Source: Streptomyces sp. YPW6 (GTDB lineage Bacteria; Actinomycetota; Actinomycetes; Streptomycetales; Streptomycetaceae). From it: a DNA stretch of 64,000 bases. This document shows, piece by piece, positions 32,138 to 40,238 of the stretch. Numbering within the stretch: position 1 is the stretch's first letter; every line of letters begins with the position of its first letter. The translations under genes were made by a program, and so were the position numbers. The DNA lies in NCBI RefSeq assembly GCF_018866325.1, contig NZ_CP076457.1:3073001-3137000 (forward strand), given 5' to 3'. Under the pieces are notes generated by a model that was given only the letters and a program-made list of their open reading frames with translations, had not been told where the DNA came from and ran no database searches.

Positions 32138-34263
32138 ACGGTCTCCTCCGGTACGGGAACGGGTACGGGGGTGGCGGCCGGGTCCTCCTGGACCACGGCG
32201 AGCAGCGCGCCGACCTCGACCTGGTGGCCGGGCGCGGCGTGCAGGGCGGTGAGGGTGCCGGAGGCGGGCGCGAGGATGCGGTGTTCCATCTTCATCGCCT
32301 CCAGCCAGATCAGCGGCTGCCCGGCCTCGACGGTGACCCCGGCGGCCAGGCCCTCGGCGAGGCGGACGACGGTCCCGGGCATCGGGGCGAGCAGGGAGCC
32401 GGGGGCGGTGTGCGCGGCGGGGTCGGTGAAGCGGGGCAGGACGGTGAACGTGTACGCGGCGTCGGTGGCGTCCACGTGGACCCGGTCGGCGTGGGCGGTG
32501 ATGGCGAAGTTCCGTGTGACGCCGTCGACTTCGAGCGTGACGCGGTCGGGGGTGGCGGTCAGGACCCGGGTGCCGGGGGTCTCGTGCGGCTCCGGGATGC
32601 CGGTGCGCGGGGTGCGGTAGGCGATCTCGTGCTCGGTGCCGTCGGGTTCGCTGCGGTAGCGCTTGCGCTGGGGCTGCGAGGTCACGTTGCGCCAGGCCCC
32701 GAAGCGGGCCGGGGCGGGGCTTCCGGCCGACGCGCCCCGTACGGCCTCCGCGCCGCGTGCAGCCTCCGCACCGCGTGCAGCCTCCGCACCACGTGCAGCC
32801 TCCGCGCGCCGCACGGCCCCCGCACCGCGTACGGCCCCCGTGTTCCGTACGACCTCCGCGCCACCGGCAGCCTGCGTGTTCCGTACGGCCTCCGCGAGCG
32901 TGGCGGCCAGGGCGGCCGTGGCGGGGTCCCGGCCAGCTCCCGGGGCGGTGAGGTCCGCCAGGTGCCGGTCGTAGAAGCCGGTGTCCAGGCGGGCCGCCGC
33001 GAAGTCCGGGTGGCGCAGCGAGCGGACGAGCAGGTCGCGGTTGGTGACCGGGCCGTGGACGCGGGCCCTCTCCAGCGCGCGGGCCAGCAGCCGGACGGCC
33101 TCGGTGCGGGTCGGGGCGCGGGCGATCACCTTGGCGATCATCGGGTCGTAGTGCACACCGATCGTGTCGCCGCCGGTGTATCCGGTGTCCAGGCGCAGGC
33201 CGGGGCCCTCCGGCAGCTCCAGGGTGAGCAGCGCGCCGGTCTGCGGCTGCCAGTCGCGGGCCGGGTCCTCGGCGTAGAGCCGGGCCTCCACCGCGTGGCC
33301 GGACGGCTGCGGGGGCTCGGGGGACGGCAACGGCGCGCCCTCCGCCACCCGCAGTTGCAGGGCGACGAGGTCGAGCCCGAACACGGCCTCCGTGACGGGG
33401 TGTTCGACCTGGAGGCGGGTGTTCATCTCCAGGAAGTACGGGCGGCCCTCGGCGGAGACCAGGAACTCCACGGTGCCCGCGCCCCGGTAGTCCACGGCAC
33501 GGGCCGCCGCGACCGCCGCCTCGTGGAGCCGGGTGCGCAGGCCGTCGTCCAGGCCGGGCGCAGGGGCCTCCTCGATGACCTTCTGGTGGCGGCGCTGGAG
33601 CGAGCAGTCCCGGGTGCCGAGCGCCCACACGGTGCCGTGCGCGTCCGCCATCACCTGGACCTCGACGTGCCGGCCGCGCTCCACGTACGGCTCGGCGAAC
33701 ACCTCCCCGTCCCCGAAGGCCGACGCCGCCTCGGCTGCTGCGGCGAGCAGCTCGCCGGGAAGGGCGTCCGCTTCCCGGACGATCCGCATGCCGCGTCCGC
33801 CGCCGCCCGCGGCCGCCTTCAGCAGCAGCGGCAGATCGTCGGGGCCCGCCGTCGCCGGGTCCACCGGGGCCAGCAGCGGCACCCCGGCCCCGGCCATCAG
33901 CTCCTTGGCCCGGGTCTTGGAGGCCATCAGCTCGATCGCCTTCACCGGAGGCCCCACCCACACCAGCCCCGCTTCCTGCACGGCGGCGGCGAACGCGGCG
34001 TTCTCGGAGAGGAAGCCGTAGCCGGGGTGCACGGCGTCCGCCCCGGCGGCCCGCGCGGCGGCCACGACGAGGTCGCCGCGCAGATAGGTGTCGGCGGGGG
34101 CCGCACCCGGCAGGCGTACGGCGAGGTCGGCCTCCCGTACGTGCAGGGCGTCGGCGTCCGCGTCGGAGTACACGGCGACCGTGGTGATGCCCAGGTCACG
34201 GCAGGTGCGGAAGATCCGGCAGGCGATCTCGCCCCGGTTGGCGACGAGCAGGGTATGGATCAC
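32134..34263 (-). CDS. Biotin carboxylase/biotin carrier alpha subunit of an acyl-CoA carboxylase
   Basis: A 709-residue alpha chain. The biotin carboxylase domain spans about 1-445 (LLVANRGEIACRIFRTCRDLGI, ATP-grasp KAAAGGGGRGMR, RDCSLQRRHQKVIEEAP, EMNTRLQVEHPVTE). A BT-like middle domain and a C-terminal biotinyl domain with the acceptor Lys in EAMKMEH follow. Between BC and BT lies a run of ARGAEA/VRGAEA repeats encoded by a 15- to 18-bp DNA repeat (about 32740-32850). The start is GTG 34263, with GAGGAG at 34268-34273; the earlier ATG has no ribosome site. It pairs with the beta chain 20 bp upstream. The substrate is a 3-methylcrotonyl-, geranyl- or similar enoyl-CoA. Confidence 0.92.
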   Translation of the reverse strand: MIHTLLVANRGEIACRIFRTCRDLGITTVAVYSDADADALHVREADLAVRLPGAAPADTYLRGDLVVAAARAAGADAVHPGYGFLSENAAFAAAVQEAGLVWVGPPVKAIELMASKTRAKELMAGAGVPLLAPVDPATAGPDDLPLLLKAAAGGGGRGMRIVREADALPGELLAAAAEAASAFGDGEVFAEPYVERGRHVEVQVMADAHGTVWALGTRDCSLQRRHQKVIEEAPAPGLDDGLRTRLHEAAVAAARAVDYRGAGTVEFLVSAEGRPYFLEMNTRLQVEHPVTEAVFGLDLVALQLRVAEGAPLPSPEPPQPSGHAVEARLYAEDPARDWQPQTGALLTLELPEGPGLRLDTGYTGGDTIGVHYDPMIAKVIARAPTRTEAVRLLARALERARVHGPVTNRDLLVRSLRHPDFAAARLDTGFYDRHLADLTAPGAGRDPATAALAATLAEAVRNTQAAGGAEVVRNTGAVRGAGAVRRAEAARGAEAARGAEAARGAEAVRGASAGSPAPARFGAWRNVTSQPQRKRYRSEPDGTEHEIAYRTPRTGIPEPHETPGTRVLTATPDRVTLEVDGVTRNFAITAHADRVHVDATDAAYTFTVLPRFTDPAAHTAPGSLLAPMPGTVVRLAEGLAAGVTVEAGQPLIWLEAMKMEHRILAPASGTLTALHAAPGHQVEVGALLAVVQEDPAATPVPVPVPEETV

Positions 34264-34282
34264 GTCACTCCTCATGGGCGGG

Positions 34283-35881
34283 TCACATCCGGAAGACGCC
34301 GAAGCCGCCACGGGCGCCCTCGACCGGTGCGGTGTGGATCGCGGACAGGCACATCCCGAGGACGGTCCGGGTGTCGCGCGGGTCGATGACCCCGTCGTCG
34401 TACAGCCGCCCGGACAGGAACATCGGCAGCGACTCGGCCTCGATCTGCTGCTCCACCATGGCGCGCAGCCCGGCGTCCGCCTCGTCGTCGTACGGCTGCC
34501 CCTTGGCGGCGGCCGAGGCGCGGGCGACGATGGAGAGGACGCCCGCGAGCTGCTGCGGGCCCATGACGGCGGACTTGCTGCTGGGCCAGGCGAAGAGGAA
34601 GCGCGGATCGTAGGCGCGGCCGCACATGCCGTAGTGGCCGGCCCCGTAGGACGCGCCCATCAGGACCGACAAGTGCGGGACCTTCGAGTTCGCCACCGCG
34701 TTGATCATCATCGCGCCGTGCTTGATGATGCCGCCCTGTTCGTACTCCTTGCCGACCATGTAGCCGGTGGTGTTGTGGAGGAAGAGGAGGGGGATGTCAC
34801 GCTGGTTGGCGAGCTGGATGAACTGCGCCGCCTTCTGCGACTCCTCGCTGAACAGCACCCCCTGGGCATTGGCGAGGATGCCGACCGGGTAGCCGTGCAG
34901 CCGCGCCCAGCCGGTGACCAGGCTCGGCCCGTACAGCGGCTTGAAGGTGTCGAAGTCCGAGCCGTCGACCAGCCGGGCGATCACCTCGCGGGGGTCGAAG
35001 GGCGCCTTGAGGTCGCCCGGGACGATGCCCAGCAGCTCGTCCTCGGCGTACTTGGGCGGCTCGGCGGGGCCCGGATCGGTGTGCGCCTTGCGCCAGTTGA
35101 GGCGGGCGACGATGCGGCGGGCCTGCCGGAGCGCGTCGTGCTCGTCCACGGCGAAGTGGTCGGCGAGCCCGGACGTGCGGGCGTGCATCTCGGCCCCGCC
35201 GAGGGACTCGTCGTCGCTCTCCTCGCCGGTGGCCATCTTCACCAGGGGCGGTCCGCCGAGGAAGACCTTGGACCGCTCCTTGATCATCACGGTGTGGTCG
35301 GACATGCCGGGGACGTACGCGCCTCCGGCGGTGGAGTTGCCGAACACGACGGCCACGGTGGGGATTCCGGCGGCGGAGAGCCGGGTGAGGTCCCGGAAGA
35401 GCGCCCCGCCCGGGATGAAGATCTCCTTCTGGGAGGGCAGGTCGGCCCCGCCCGACTCCACCAGGCTGATGACCGGCAGCCGGTTGGCGAAGGCGATCTC
35501 GTTGGCGCGCAGGGCCTTCTTCAGCGTCCAGGGGTTCGACGCCCCGCCCCGCACGGTCGGGTCGTTCGCGGTGATCAGGCACTCGACGCCCTCGACCACG
35601 CCGATCCCGGTGACGAGTGAGGCACCGACGGCATAATCGCTGCCCCAGGCGGCCAGCGGTGACAGCTCCAGGAAGGGGGTGTCGGGGTCGACGAGCAGTT
35701 CGATCCGCTCCCGGGCGGGGAGCTTGCCGCGCCCCCGGTGCCGGGTCACGTACTTCTCGCCGCCGCCCGCGAGCGCCTTGGCGTGCTCGGTCTCCAGCTC
35801 GGCGAGCTTCTCCACCATGGCGGCCCGGTGCGCGGCGTATTCCGGGCTGCTGGTGTCGAGCGCGGTGGGCAGGACGGTCAT
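34283..35881 (-). CDS. Acyl-CoA carboxylase carboxyltransferase (beta) subunit
   Basis: A 532-residue carboxyltransferase of the methylcrotonyl/geranyl-CoA carboxylase type. N-domain motifs include GRGKLPARERIELLVDPDTPFLELS, DPTVRGGASNPWTLKKALRANEIA, GSTAGGAYVPGMSDHTVMI and GPPLVKMATGE. The C-domain has LFLHNTTGYMVGKEYEQGGIIKHGAMMINAVANS and GASYGAGHYGMCGRAYDPRFLFAWPSS. Its ATG overlaps the AtuA-like gene's stop (ATGA, 35881-35878). The ensemble with AtuA favours a terpenoid or branched enoyl-CoA substrate over acetyl- or propionyl-CoA, but substrate choice cannot be read from the sequence. Confidence 0.92.
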   Translation of the reverse strand: MTVLPTALDTSSPEYAAHRAAMVEKLAELETEHAKALAGGGEKYVTRHRGRGKLPARERIELLVDPDTPFLELSPLAAWGSDYAVGASLVTGIGVVEGVECLITANDPTVRGGASNPWTLKKALRANEIAFANRLPVISLVESGGADLPSQKEIFIPGGALFRDLTRLSAAGIPTVAVVFGNSTAGGAYVPGMSDHTVMIKERSKVFLGGPPLVKMATGEESDDESLGGAEMHARTSGLADHFAVDEHDALRQARRIVARLNWRKAHTDPGPAEPPKYAEDELLGIVPGDLKAPFDPREVIARLVDGSDFDTFKPLYGPSLVTGWARLHGYPVGILANAQGVLFSEESQKAAQFIQLANQRDIPLLFLHNTTGYMVGKEYEQGGIIKHGAMMINAVANSKVPHLSVLMGASYGAGHYGMCGRAYDPRFLFAWPSSKSAVMGPQQLAGVLSIVARASAAAKGQPYDDEADAGLRAMVEQQIEAESLPMFLSGRLYDDGVIDPRDTRTVLGMCLSAIHTAPVEGARGGFGVFRM

Positions 35882-37617
35882 GCGGTCACCTCCGGGGCAT
35901 CGGTGTTTTCGAGCAGGGGGACGGGGACGGGCAGCCACCGGGACCGCAGCCACTCCCCCAGCGCCTTGGCCTGCGGGTCGAACCGGGCCTGGGCGGCGAC
36001 GCCTTCGCCCAGGAGGCCGTGGACGGTGAAGTTCAGGGCGCGGAGGTTGGGCAGGACGTGGCGGACGACGCTCATGCCGGCCGTCTCCGGCAGGAGTTGC
36101 CTGAAGCGCTCGACGCTCAGCTCGTGCGCCAGCCACCGCCAGGCGTCGTCGTCGCGGACCCAGACCCCCACGTTGGCGTCGCCGCCCTTGTCGCCGCTGC
36201 GCGCGCCCGCGATCAGGCCGAGGGGAGCGCGGCGGGAGGGGGCGGCGGGGTACGGGTCGGGGAGCGGCGCCTCCTCGACCTCGGCCAACTCCTGTGTGAG
36301 GACGGGCGCCTTCAACGCCTGGCGCGTCCCGTCCGGCAGTACGGCGATGTGCTCGACCTCCGCCGCCGGTACGGGCCGGGCCTCGAACACCCCGTAGGGC
36401 GCGCCCTTTCCGGGCGGGGCGGTGACGTGGAAGCCCGGGTAGCTGCCGAGGGCCAGCTCGATGGCGGCTCCGGAGACGGTCCGGCCGACCGCGTCGGCGT
36501 CCTGGTCGCGGACGACGAGCCGGAGCAGGGCACTGGCGCGTTCCTCGGTGTCGGCGTCGGCGTGGTCCGTACGGGACAGCTCCCAGCGCACCTCGGCGGG
36601 CGGGCGGGCGCCGCCCCGCTCCAGGGCGTCGGCGAACTGGTCCTTCACCAGGGCCGCCTTGGCTTCGATGTCGAGGCCGGTGAGGACGAAGACGACCTCG
36701 TTGCGCCAGCCGCCGAGCCGGGTCAGCCCGGCCTTGAGGGTGGGCGGCGGGGCCTCGCCGCGTACGCCGTCGATCCGGACCCGGTCGGGGCCGTCGGGGG
36801 TGAGCGTCACGGTGTCGAGGCGGGCGGTGACGTCGGGGCCCGCGTACCGGGCTCCGCCGGTCTCGTACAGGAGTTGGGCGGTGACGGTGGAGAGGTCGAC
36901 GACGCCGCCCGTGCCGTCGTGCTTGGTGATGACGGACGAGCCGTCGGCGTGGATCTCGGCGAGCGGGAAGCCGGGGCGGCGGAGGCGGGCCGGGTCGTAC
37001 GCGCCGAAGAAGGCGTGGTTCCCGCCGGTCGCCTGCGTGCCGCACTCCAGGACGTGCCCGGCGACCACGGCCCCCGCGAGCGCGTCCAGGTCGTGAGGGC
37101 CCCAGCCGAAGTGGGCGGCGGCGGGCCCGGTGACCAGGGCCGCGTCGGTGACCCGGCCGGTGACGACGACATCGGCCCCGGCCCGCAGGCAGGCGGCGAT
37201 CCCGAAGCCGCCGAGGTAGGCGTTGGCGGTGAGGAACCCGTCCGGGACGGGCAGGCTGTCGCCCTCGACGTGCGCCACGGTGACCGGCACACCGGCCTGG
37301 TCCGCCAACTGCCGGACCGCGTCGGCCAGTCCGGCCGGGTTGAGGCCGCCCGCGTTGGCGACGATCTTCACACCGCGCTCGTGGGCGAGGCCGAGCCCCT
37401 CCTCCAGCTGGCGCAGGAAGGTGGTGGCGTAGCCCTTGCGCGGGTCCTTGAGGCGGCTGCGGCCGAGGATGAGCATGGTGAGCTCGGCGAGGTAGTCACC
37501 CGTGAGGACGTCGAGGGGGCCACCGGTGAGCATCTCGCGCAGGGCGTCGAAGCGGTCGCCGTAGAAGCCGGAGGCGTTGCCGATGCGCAGGGGTGCGGGG
37601 GCGGGGGTGCCGCTCAT
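35878..37617 (-). CDS. AtuA/DUF1446 family protein
   Basis: A 579-residue protein of the acyclic-terpene-utilisation family. The N-terminal DUF1446 core (about 10-450) begins RIGNASGFYGDRFDALREML and includes VLTGDYLAELTMLILGR, ANAGGLNPAGLADAV, DVVVTGRVTDAALV and GTGGVVDLSTVTAQLLYE. The C-terminal AtuA-like domain (about 470-570) has LGLIAGARSGDKGGDANVGVWVR and RLLPETAGMS-like sequence. In Pseudomonas, AtuA is required for citronellol/geraniol catabolism but its reaction is not established. The ATG overlaps the stop of the TIGR03084-type gene. Confidence 0.88.
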   Translation of the reverse strand: MSGTPAPAPLRIGNASGFYGDRFDALREMLTGGPLDVLTGDYLAELTMLILGRSRLKDPRKGYATTFLRQLEEGLGLAHERGVKIVANAGGLNPAGLADAVRQLADQAGVPVTVAHVEGDSLPVPDGFLTANAYLGGFGIAACLRAGADVVVTGRVTDAALVTGPAAAHFGWGPHDLDALAGAVVAGHVLECGTQATGGNHAFFGAYDPARLRRPGFPLAEIHADGSSVITKHDGTGGVVDLSTVTAQLLYETGGARYAGPDVTARLDTVTLTPDGPDRVRIDGVRGEAPPPTLKAGLTRLGGWRNEVVFVLTGLDIEAKAALVKDQFADALERGGARPPAEVRWELSRTDHADADTEERASALLRLVVRDQDADAVGRTVSGAAIELALGSYPGFHVTAPPGKGAPYGVFEARPVPAAEVEHIAVLPDGTRQALKAPVLTQELAEVEEAPLPDPYPAAPSRRAPLGLIAGARSGDKGGDANVGVWVRDDDAWRWLAHELSVERFRQLLPETAGMSVVRHVLPNLRALNFTVHGLLGEGVAAQARFDPQAKALGEWLRSRWLPVPVPLLENTDAPEVTA

Positions 37618-38489
37618 CGGGCCTCCCGCTCCGCGCGGTCCGGCTGTTCCCCACGGTCCGGGTGTTCCCCGCGGTCCGGCTGTTCCCCGCGGTCCGGCTG
37701 TTCCGCGCGCGGCAGCCGGCCCGGTCCCGGCGGTCCCGCGAAGGCCTGGGCGATGCCGAGCCACTGGTCGGCGTCCCGGCCGTCGGCGGTGACCGCGAGG
37801 TCGCGGCGGTGGGCGCGCTGGGTGACCAGAAGGCAGAAGTCGAGGAGCGGGCCGGTGACCCGCTGGGCCGCGTCCTCGGGCCCGTACGCGATCAGCTCGC
37901 CGTCCGCCGCGCGGAGTTCGACGCGGAACTCCTGCTCGGGTGCGGTGATCCCGCGTACCGCGTAGGCGTAGTCCCGGGCGCGGACGCCGATCCGGGCCAC
38001 ATGGCGGAGACGGGCGGTCGGGGTCCGGGTCACGCCGAGGGCGTCGGCGACGTCCTGGCCGTGGGCCCAGGTCTCCATGAGCCGGGCGGTCGCCATGGAC
38101 GCGACGCTCATCGGCGGCCCGTACCAGGGGATGCGGGTACCGTCCGGGGCCTCGCGGAGGACCGTGTCGAGCCGCGCCCGACCCTCGCGCCAGCGGGCGA
38201 GCAGGGCGTCCGGGGTGTGGGCGGCGACGAGGGCGTCGGCCGCCGCGTCGACGAAGGTGTCCGGGGTGGCCAGGGCCTTGGCGACCTCCTCGCCGAACCG
38301 GTCGGGCTCGGTGGCGGCCAGCAGGGCGACCTCGTCGGTCCAGCTGAGATGGGCGATCTGGTGGGCGACGGTCCACCGCGCGGCGGGCGTCGGCCCGCGC
38401 CAGCGGGGACCATCCAACTCCCCCACCAGGTCGTCGAGTTCGTCGCTCTCCTCGCGCAGATCGTCGATCACGGCTACGACAGCGGACAC
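37614..38489 (-). CDS. TIGR03084-type (MDMPI N-terminal/DinB-like) protein
   Basis: A 291-residue protein with the actinobacterial TIGR03084 pattern. A DinB/MDMPI-like four-helix bundle with metal-binding His residues comes first (AARWTVAHQIAHLSWTDEVAL and METWAHGQDVADALGV). A C-terminal domain follows (RVELRAADGELIAYGPEDAAQRVTGPLLDFCLLVTQRAHRRDLAV). The tail is a low-complexity GEQPDR/GEHPDR repeat encoded by the 15-bp repeat at about 37632-37700. GTG 38489 has GGGGAG nearby and is the first cistron of the operon. Mycothiol-dependent or other chemistry is possible; the function is unknown. Confidence 0.78.
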   Translation of the reverse strand: MSAVVAVIDDLREESDELDDLVGELDGPRWRGPTPAARWTVAHQIAHLSWTDEVALLAATEPDRFGEEVAKALATPDTFVDAAADALVAAHTPDALLARWREGRARLDTVLREAPDGTRIPWYGPPMSVASMATARLMETWAHGQDVADALGVTRTPTARLRHVARIGVRARDYAYAVRGITAPEQEFRVELRAADGELIAYGPEDAAQRVTGPLLDFCLLVTQRAHRRDLAVTADGRDADQWLGIAQAFAGPPGPGRLPRAEQPDRGEQPDRGEHPDRGEQPDRAEREAR

Positions 38490-38550
38490 GTGCGCTCCCC
38501 TCGGGACCGGGTGTGGTGCCCAGGAGCATGGCAGCGCGCCGAGAAACAAT

Positions 38551-38562
38551 CAAGCACGCTTG
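38551..38562. promoter_or_regulatory. Candidate TetR operator CAAGC-AC-GCTTG
   Basis: A perfect palindrome, flanked by the outer imperfect arms AATCA and TGATT, lies 62 bp upstream of the first gene of the catabolic operon. It resembles operators of acyl-CoA-responsive TetR regulators such as KstR2 (CAAG..CTTG core). The TetR at 27822-28430 is the obvious candidate binder. Confidence 0.5.
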
Positions 38563-38628
38563 CATGATTTTCTGTCCGGTTCCTCGTTCCGGGCGCGACC
38601 CGGGCGCAGTGCGCGTTAGCCTCCGTCG

Positions 38629-39465
38629 ATGACTGCCGAAATCCGCCCGGTGACCGTCCTGTTCGAGGCCGGCAAGCTGATCCTGGAGCTCCACCACGAC
38701 GCCGAGGGCGCGTACCACGTCTTTCCCGGCGGAAGGCAGGGCGCAGGCGACCCGGGTCCGGGCGAGGACGGCACGGGTCCGGGCGAGGACGGCACGGGTC
38801 CGGGCGAGGACGGCACGGGTCCGGGCGAGGACGGCACGGGTCCGGGCGAGGACGGCCGGGCCTCCTTCGGCGCACCGCGCGTCGCCCTCTCGCTGGAGGA
38901 GGCCCTGCACGCCCGCATCCGGCCGGCCGGGACGGCGGAGACGGTCCTGCGCGCCTGGGCTCAGGGCGAGGCGCCGCGGGGCCCGGTGGCCCTGGTCGAT
39001 CCGGCGGCGGTGGAGCCGGTACGGGTGCGGGCCGGGGCGGTCGTCATCCGCGACGGGGCGGTGCTGCTGATCCGGTTCACCGAGGAGGGCGGCGGGTCCC
39101 ACTACGAGATTCCGGGCGGCGGGGTCGAGGCGGGCGAGACGCTGGAGGCGGCCGTCCTGCGTGAACTGGGCGAGGAGACCGGCCTGGCCGGGACCGTCGG
39201 GCCCGAGGTCGCCCGGGTCTGGAAGGACGGCCGGCACGAGCACTACTTCCTCGTGTCCGCGACCGGCGAGGTCGGCCCGCCCGAGACGCTGGACACCTAC
39301 GGCGGCGCCCCGGTCTGGGTGCCGGTGGAGCGCCTGCCCGTCACCCCGCTGTGGCCCCGGCGGCTGTCCTGGCGCATCGAGCACTGGCACCGGACGGGGT
39401 GGCCCGCGCGCCCGGCCGAGCTGGCCGACTCCATCACGGAACTGGGACCGCCTTGCGGGTGGTGA
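38629..39465 (+). CDS. Nudix hydrolase with a degenerate first half interrupted by a repeat
   Basis: A 278-residue protein. The C-terminal domain (about 130-265) has a perfect Nudix box, G164-x5-E170-x7-R178-E179-L-x-E182-E183-x-G-L, so it should hydrolyse a nucleoside-diphosphate-linked substrate. The N-terminal part resembles a second Nudix fold start (VTVLFEAGKLILELHH, then YHVFPGGR at 29-36). Where its box should be, there are instead five copies of GPGEDGT (about 43-76). It is probably leaderless: TAGCCT at 38617-38622 lies 6 nt before ATG 38629. It is divergent from the catabolic operon. Confidence 0.82.
   Translation: MTAEIRPVTVLFEAGKLILELHHDAEGAYHVFPGGRQGAGDPGPGEDGTGPGEDGTGPGEDGTGPGEDGTGPGEDGRASFGAPRVALSLEEALHARIRPAGTAETVLRAWAQGEAPRGPVALVDPAAVEPVRVRAGAVVIRDGAVLLIRFTEEGGGSHYEIPGGGVEAGETLEAAVLRELGEETGLAGTVGPEVARVWKDGRHEHYFLVSATGEVGPPETLDTYGGAPVWVPVERLPVTPLWPRRLSWRIEHWHRTGWPARPAELADSITELGPPCGW
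38755..38859 (+). repeat. In-frame 21-bp tandem repeat inside the Nudix gene, five copies
   Basis: GGTCCGGGCGAGGACGGCACG begins at 38755, 38776, 38797, 38818 and 38839 (the last copy changes near its end). The 21-bp period keeps frame and encodes GPGEDGT. Near-identity of copies implies recent expansion. Confidence 0.9.
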
Positions 39466-39490
39466 GGGGCGCACGCCTGGTCTCGCGGCT

Positions 39491-39522
39491 TACCACCCTG
39501 CCCTACGTAGGGCAGGGTGGTA
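39491..39522. promoter_or_regulatory. Perfect 32-bp palindromic operator of the toxin-antitoxin pair
   Basis: The left arm TACCACCCTGCCCTAC (39491-39506) is exactly inverted in the right arm GTAGGGCAGGGTGGTA (39507-39522). A -10-like TACATT overlaps its right end (39521-39526), 7 nt before the antitoxin ATG, so binding there would block a leaderless promoter. This is the arrangement expected for autoregulation by a ribbon-helix-helix antitoxin. Confidence 0.75.
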
Positions 39523-39533
39523 CATTGGGCACC

Positions 39534-39776
39534 ATGATAAAGACGACCGTGTACCTTCCGGACGAATTGGAAGTACGACTGGACGCCGAGTCGTCCGCGA
39601 CCGGCGTCAGCAAGGCAGAGCTCATCCGGCGCGGCATCACCCTGCTGCTGGACAGCGCGGAGCGGCCGAAGCGCAGCCGTGAGCTGCCCGTCTTCGACAG
39701 CGGACGCTCCCGCACGCCCGACGAGATGGACAACGCCGTCTACGAGCACATCAAGGAACGGGCCGCACGCCGTTGA
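39534..39776 (+). CDS. vapB: Ribbon-helix-helix antitoxin (VapB/CopG type)
   Basis: An 80-residue DNA-binding antitoxin. MIKTTVYLPDELEVRLDAESSATGVSKAELIRRGITLLL is the strand-helix-helix CopG fold, and the acidic/basic tail (about 48-80) would wrap the toxin. ATG 39534 has no Shine-Dalgarno sequence and sits 7 nt after a -10 element, so it is probably leaderless. Its TGA overlaps the TTG start of the PIN gene (TTGA). Confidence 0.88.
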   Translation: MIKTTVYLPDELEVRLDAESSATGVSKAELIRRGITLLLDSAERPKRSRELPVFDSGRSRTPDEMDNAVYEHIKERAARR

Positions 39777-40207
39777 TCATCGTCGCCGACACCTCGGCCC
39801 TCTACGCCGCTTTCGACGCCGCCCAGACCGAGCACACCGCAGCGGCGAGCATCCTGGAATACGAGCGACTGGCGATCTCCCCGCTCGTCATCACCGAACT
39901 GGATCACCTGGTCCACCGCGACCTGGGGTTTCCGGCGGCCCTGCAGGTGATGGAGGCGCTGAACTCCCGCATGGACGACGGGCAGTACCGCCTCGCCGAA
40001 CTCAAGCTCGCGGACCTGCACACCGCTCATGAGGTCCGGCAGAAGTACGAAGGGCTGCGGCTCGACCTGGCCGACGCGGTCGGAGTGGTCCTGGCCGACC
40101 GCTACCGGACGGATCGCATCTTCACCCTGGACCAGCGTGACTTCCGCGCGATGTCGCCGCTGACTCCCGGGCTGGACTCCTTCCGGATCGTGCCCGCCGA
40201 CTGCTGA
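39773..40207 (+). CDS. vapC: PIN-domain toxin (VapC type ribonuclease)
   Basis: A 144-residue PIN-domain endoribonuclease, the likely toxin. Metal-binding acidic residues are placed at Asp6 (VADTSAL), Glu42 (ITELDHL), Asp98/Asp101 (LDLADAVGV) and Asp120 (TLDQRDF). The start is TTG 39773 in a TTGA overlap with the antitoxin gene. Target RNA is unknown; VapC enzymes usually cut tRNA or rRNA. Confidence 0.88.
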   Translation: MIIVADTSALYAAFDAAQTEHTAAASILEYERLAISPLVITELDHLVHRDLGFPAALQVMEALNSRMDDGQYRLAELKLADLHTAHEVRQKYEGLRLDLADAVGVVLADRYRTDRIFTLDQRDFRAMSPLTPGLDSFRIVPADC

Positions 40208-40238
40208 TCCCCCTCCGGGGACGCGCGCGAGCCCCGGT

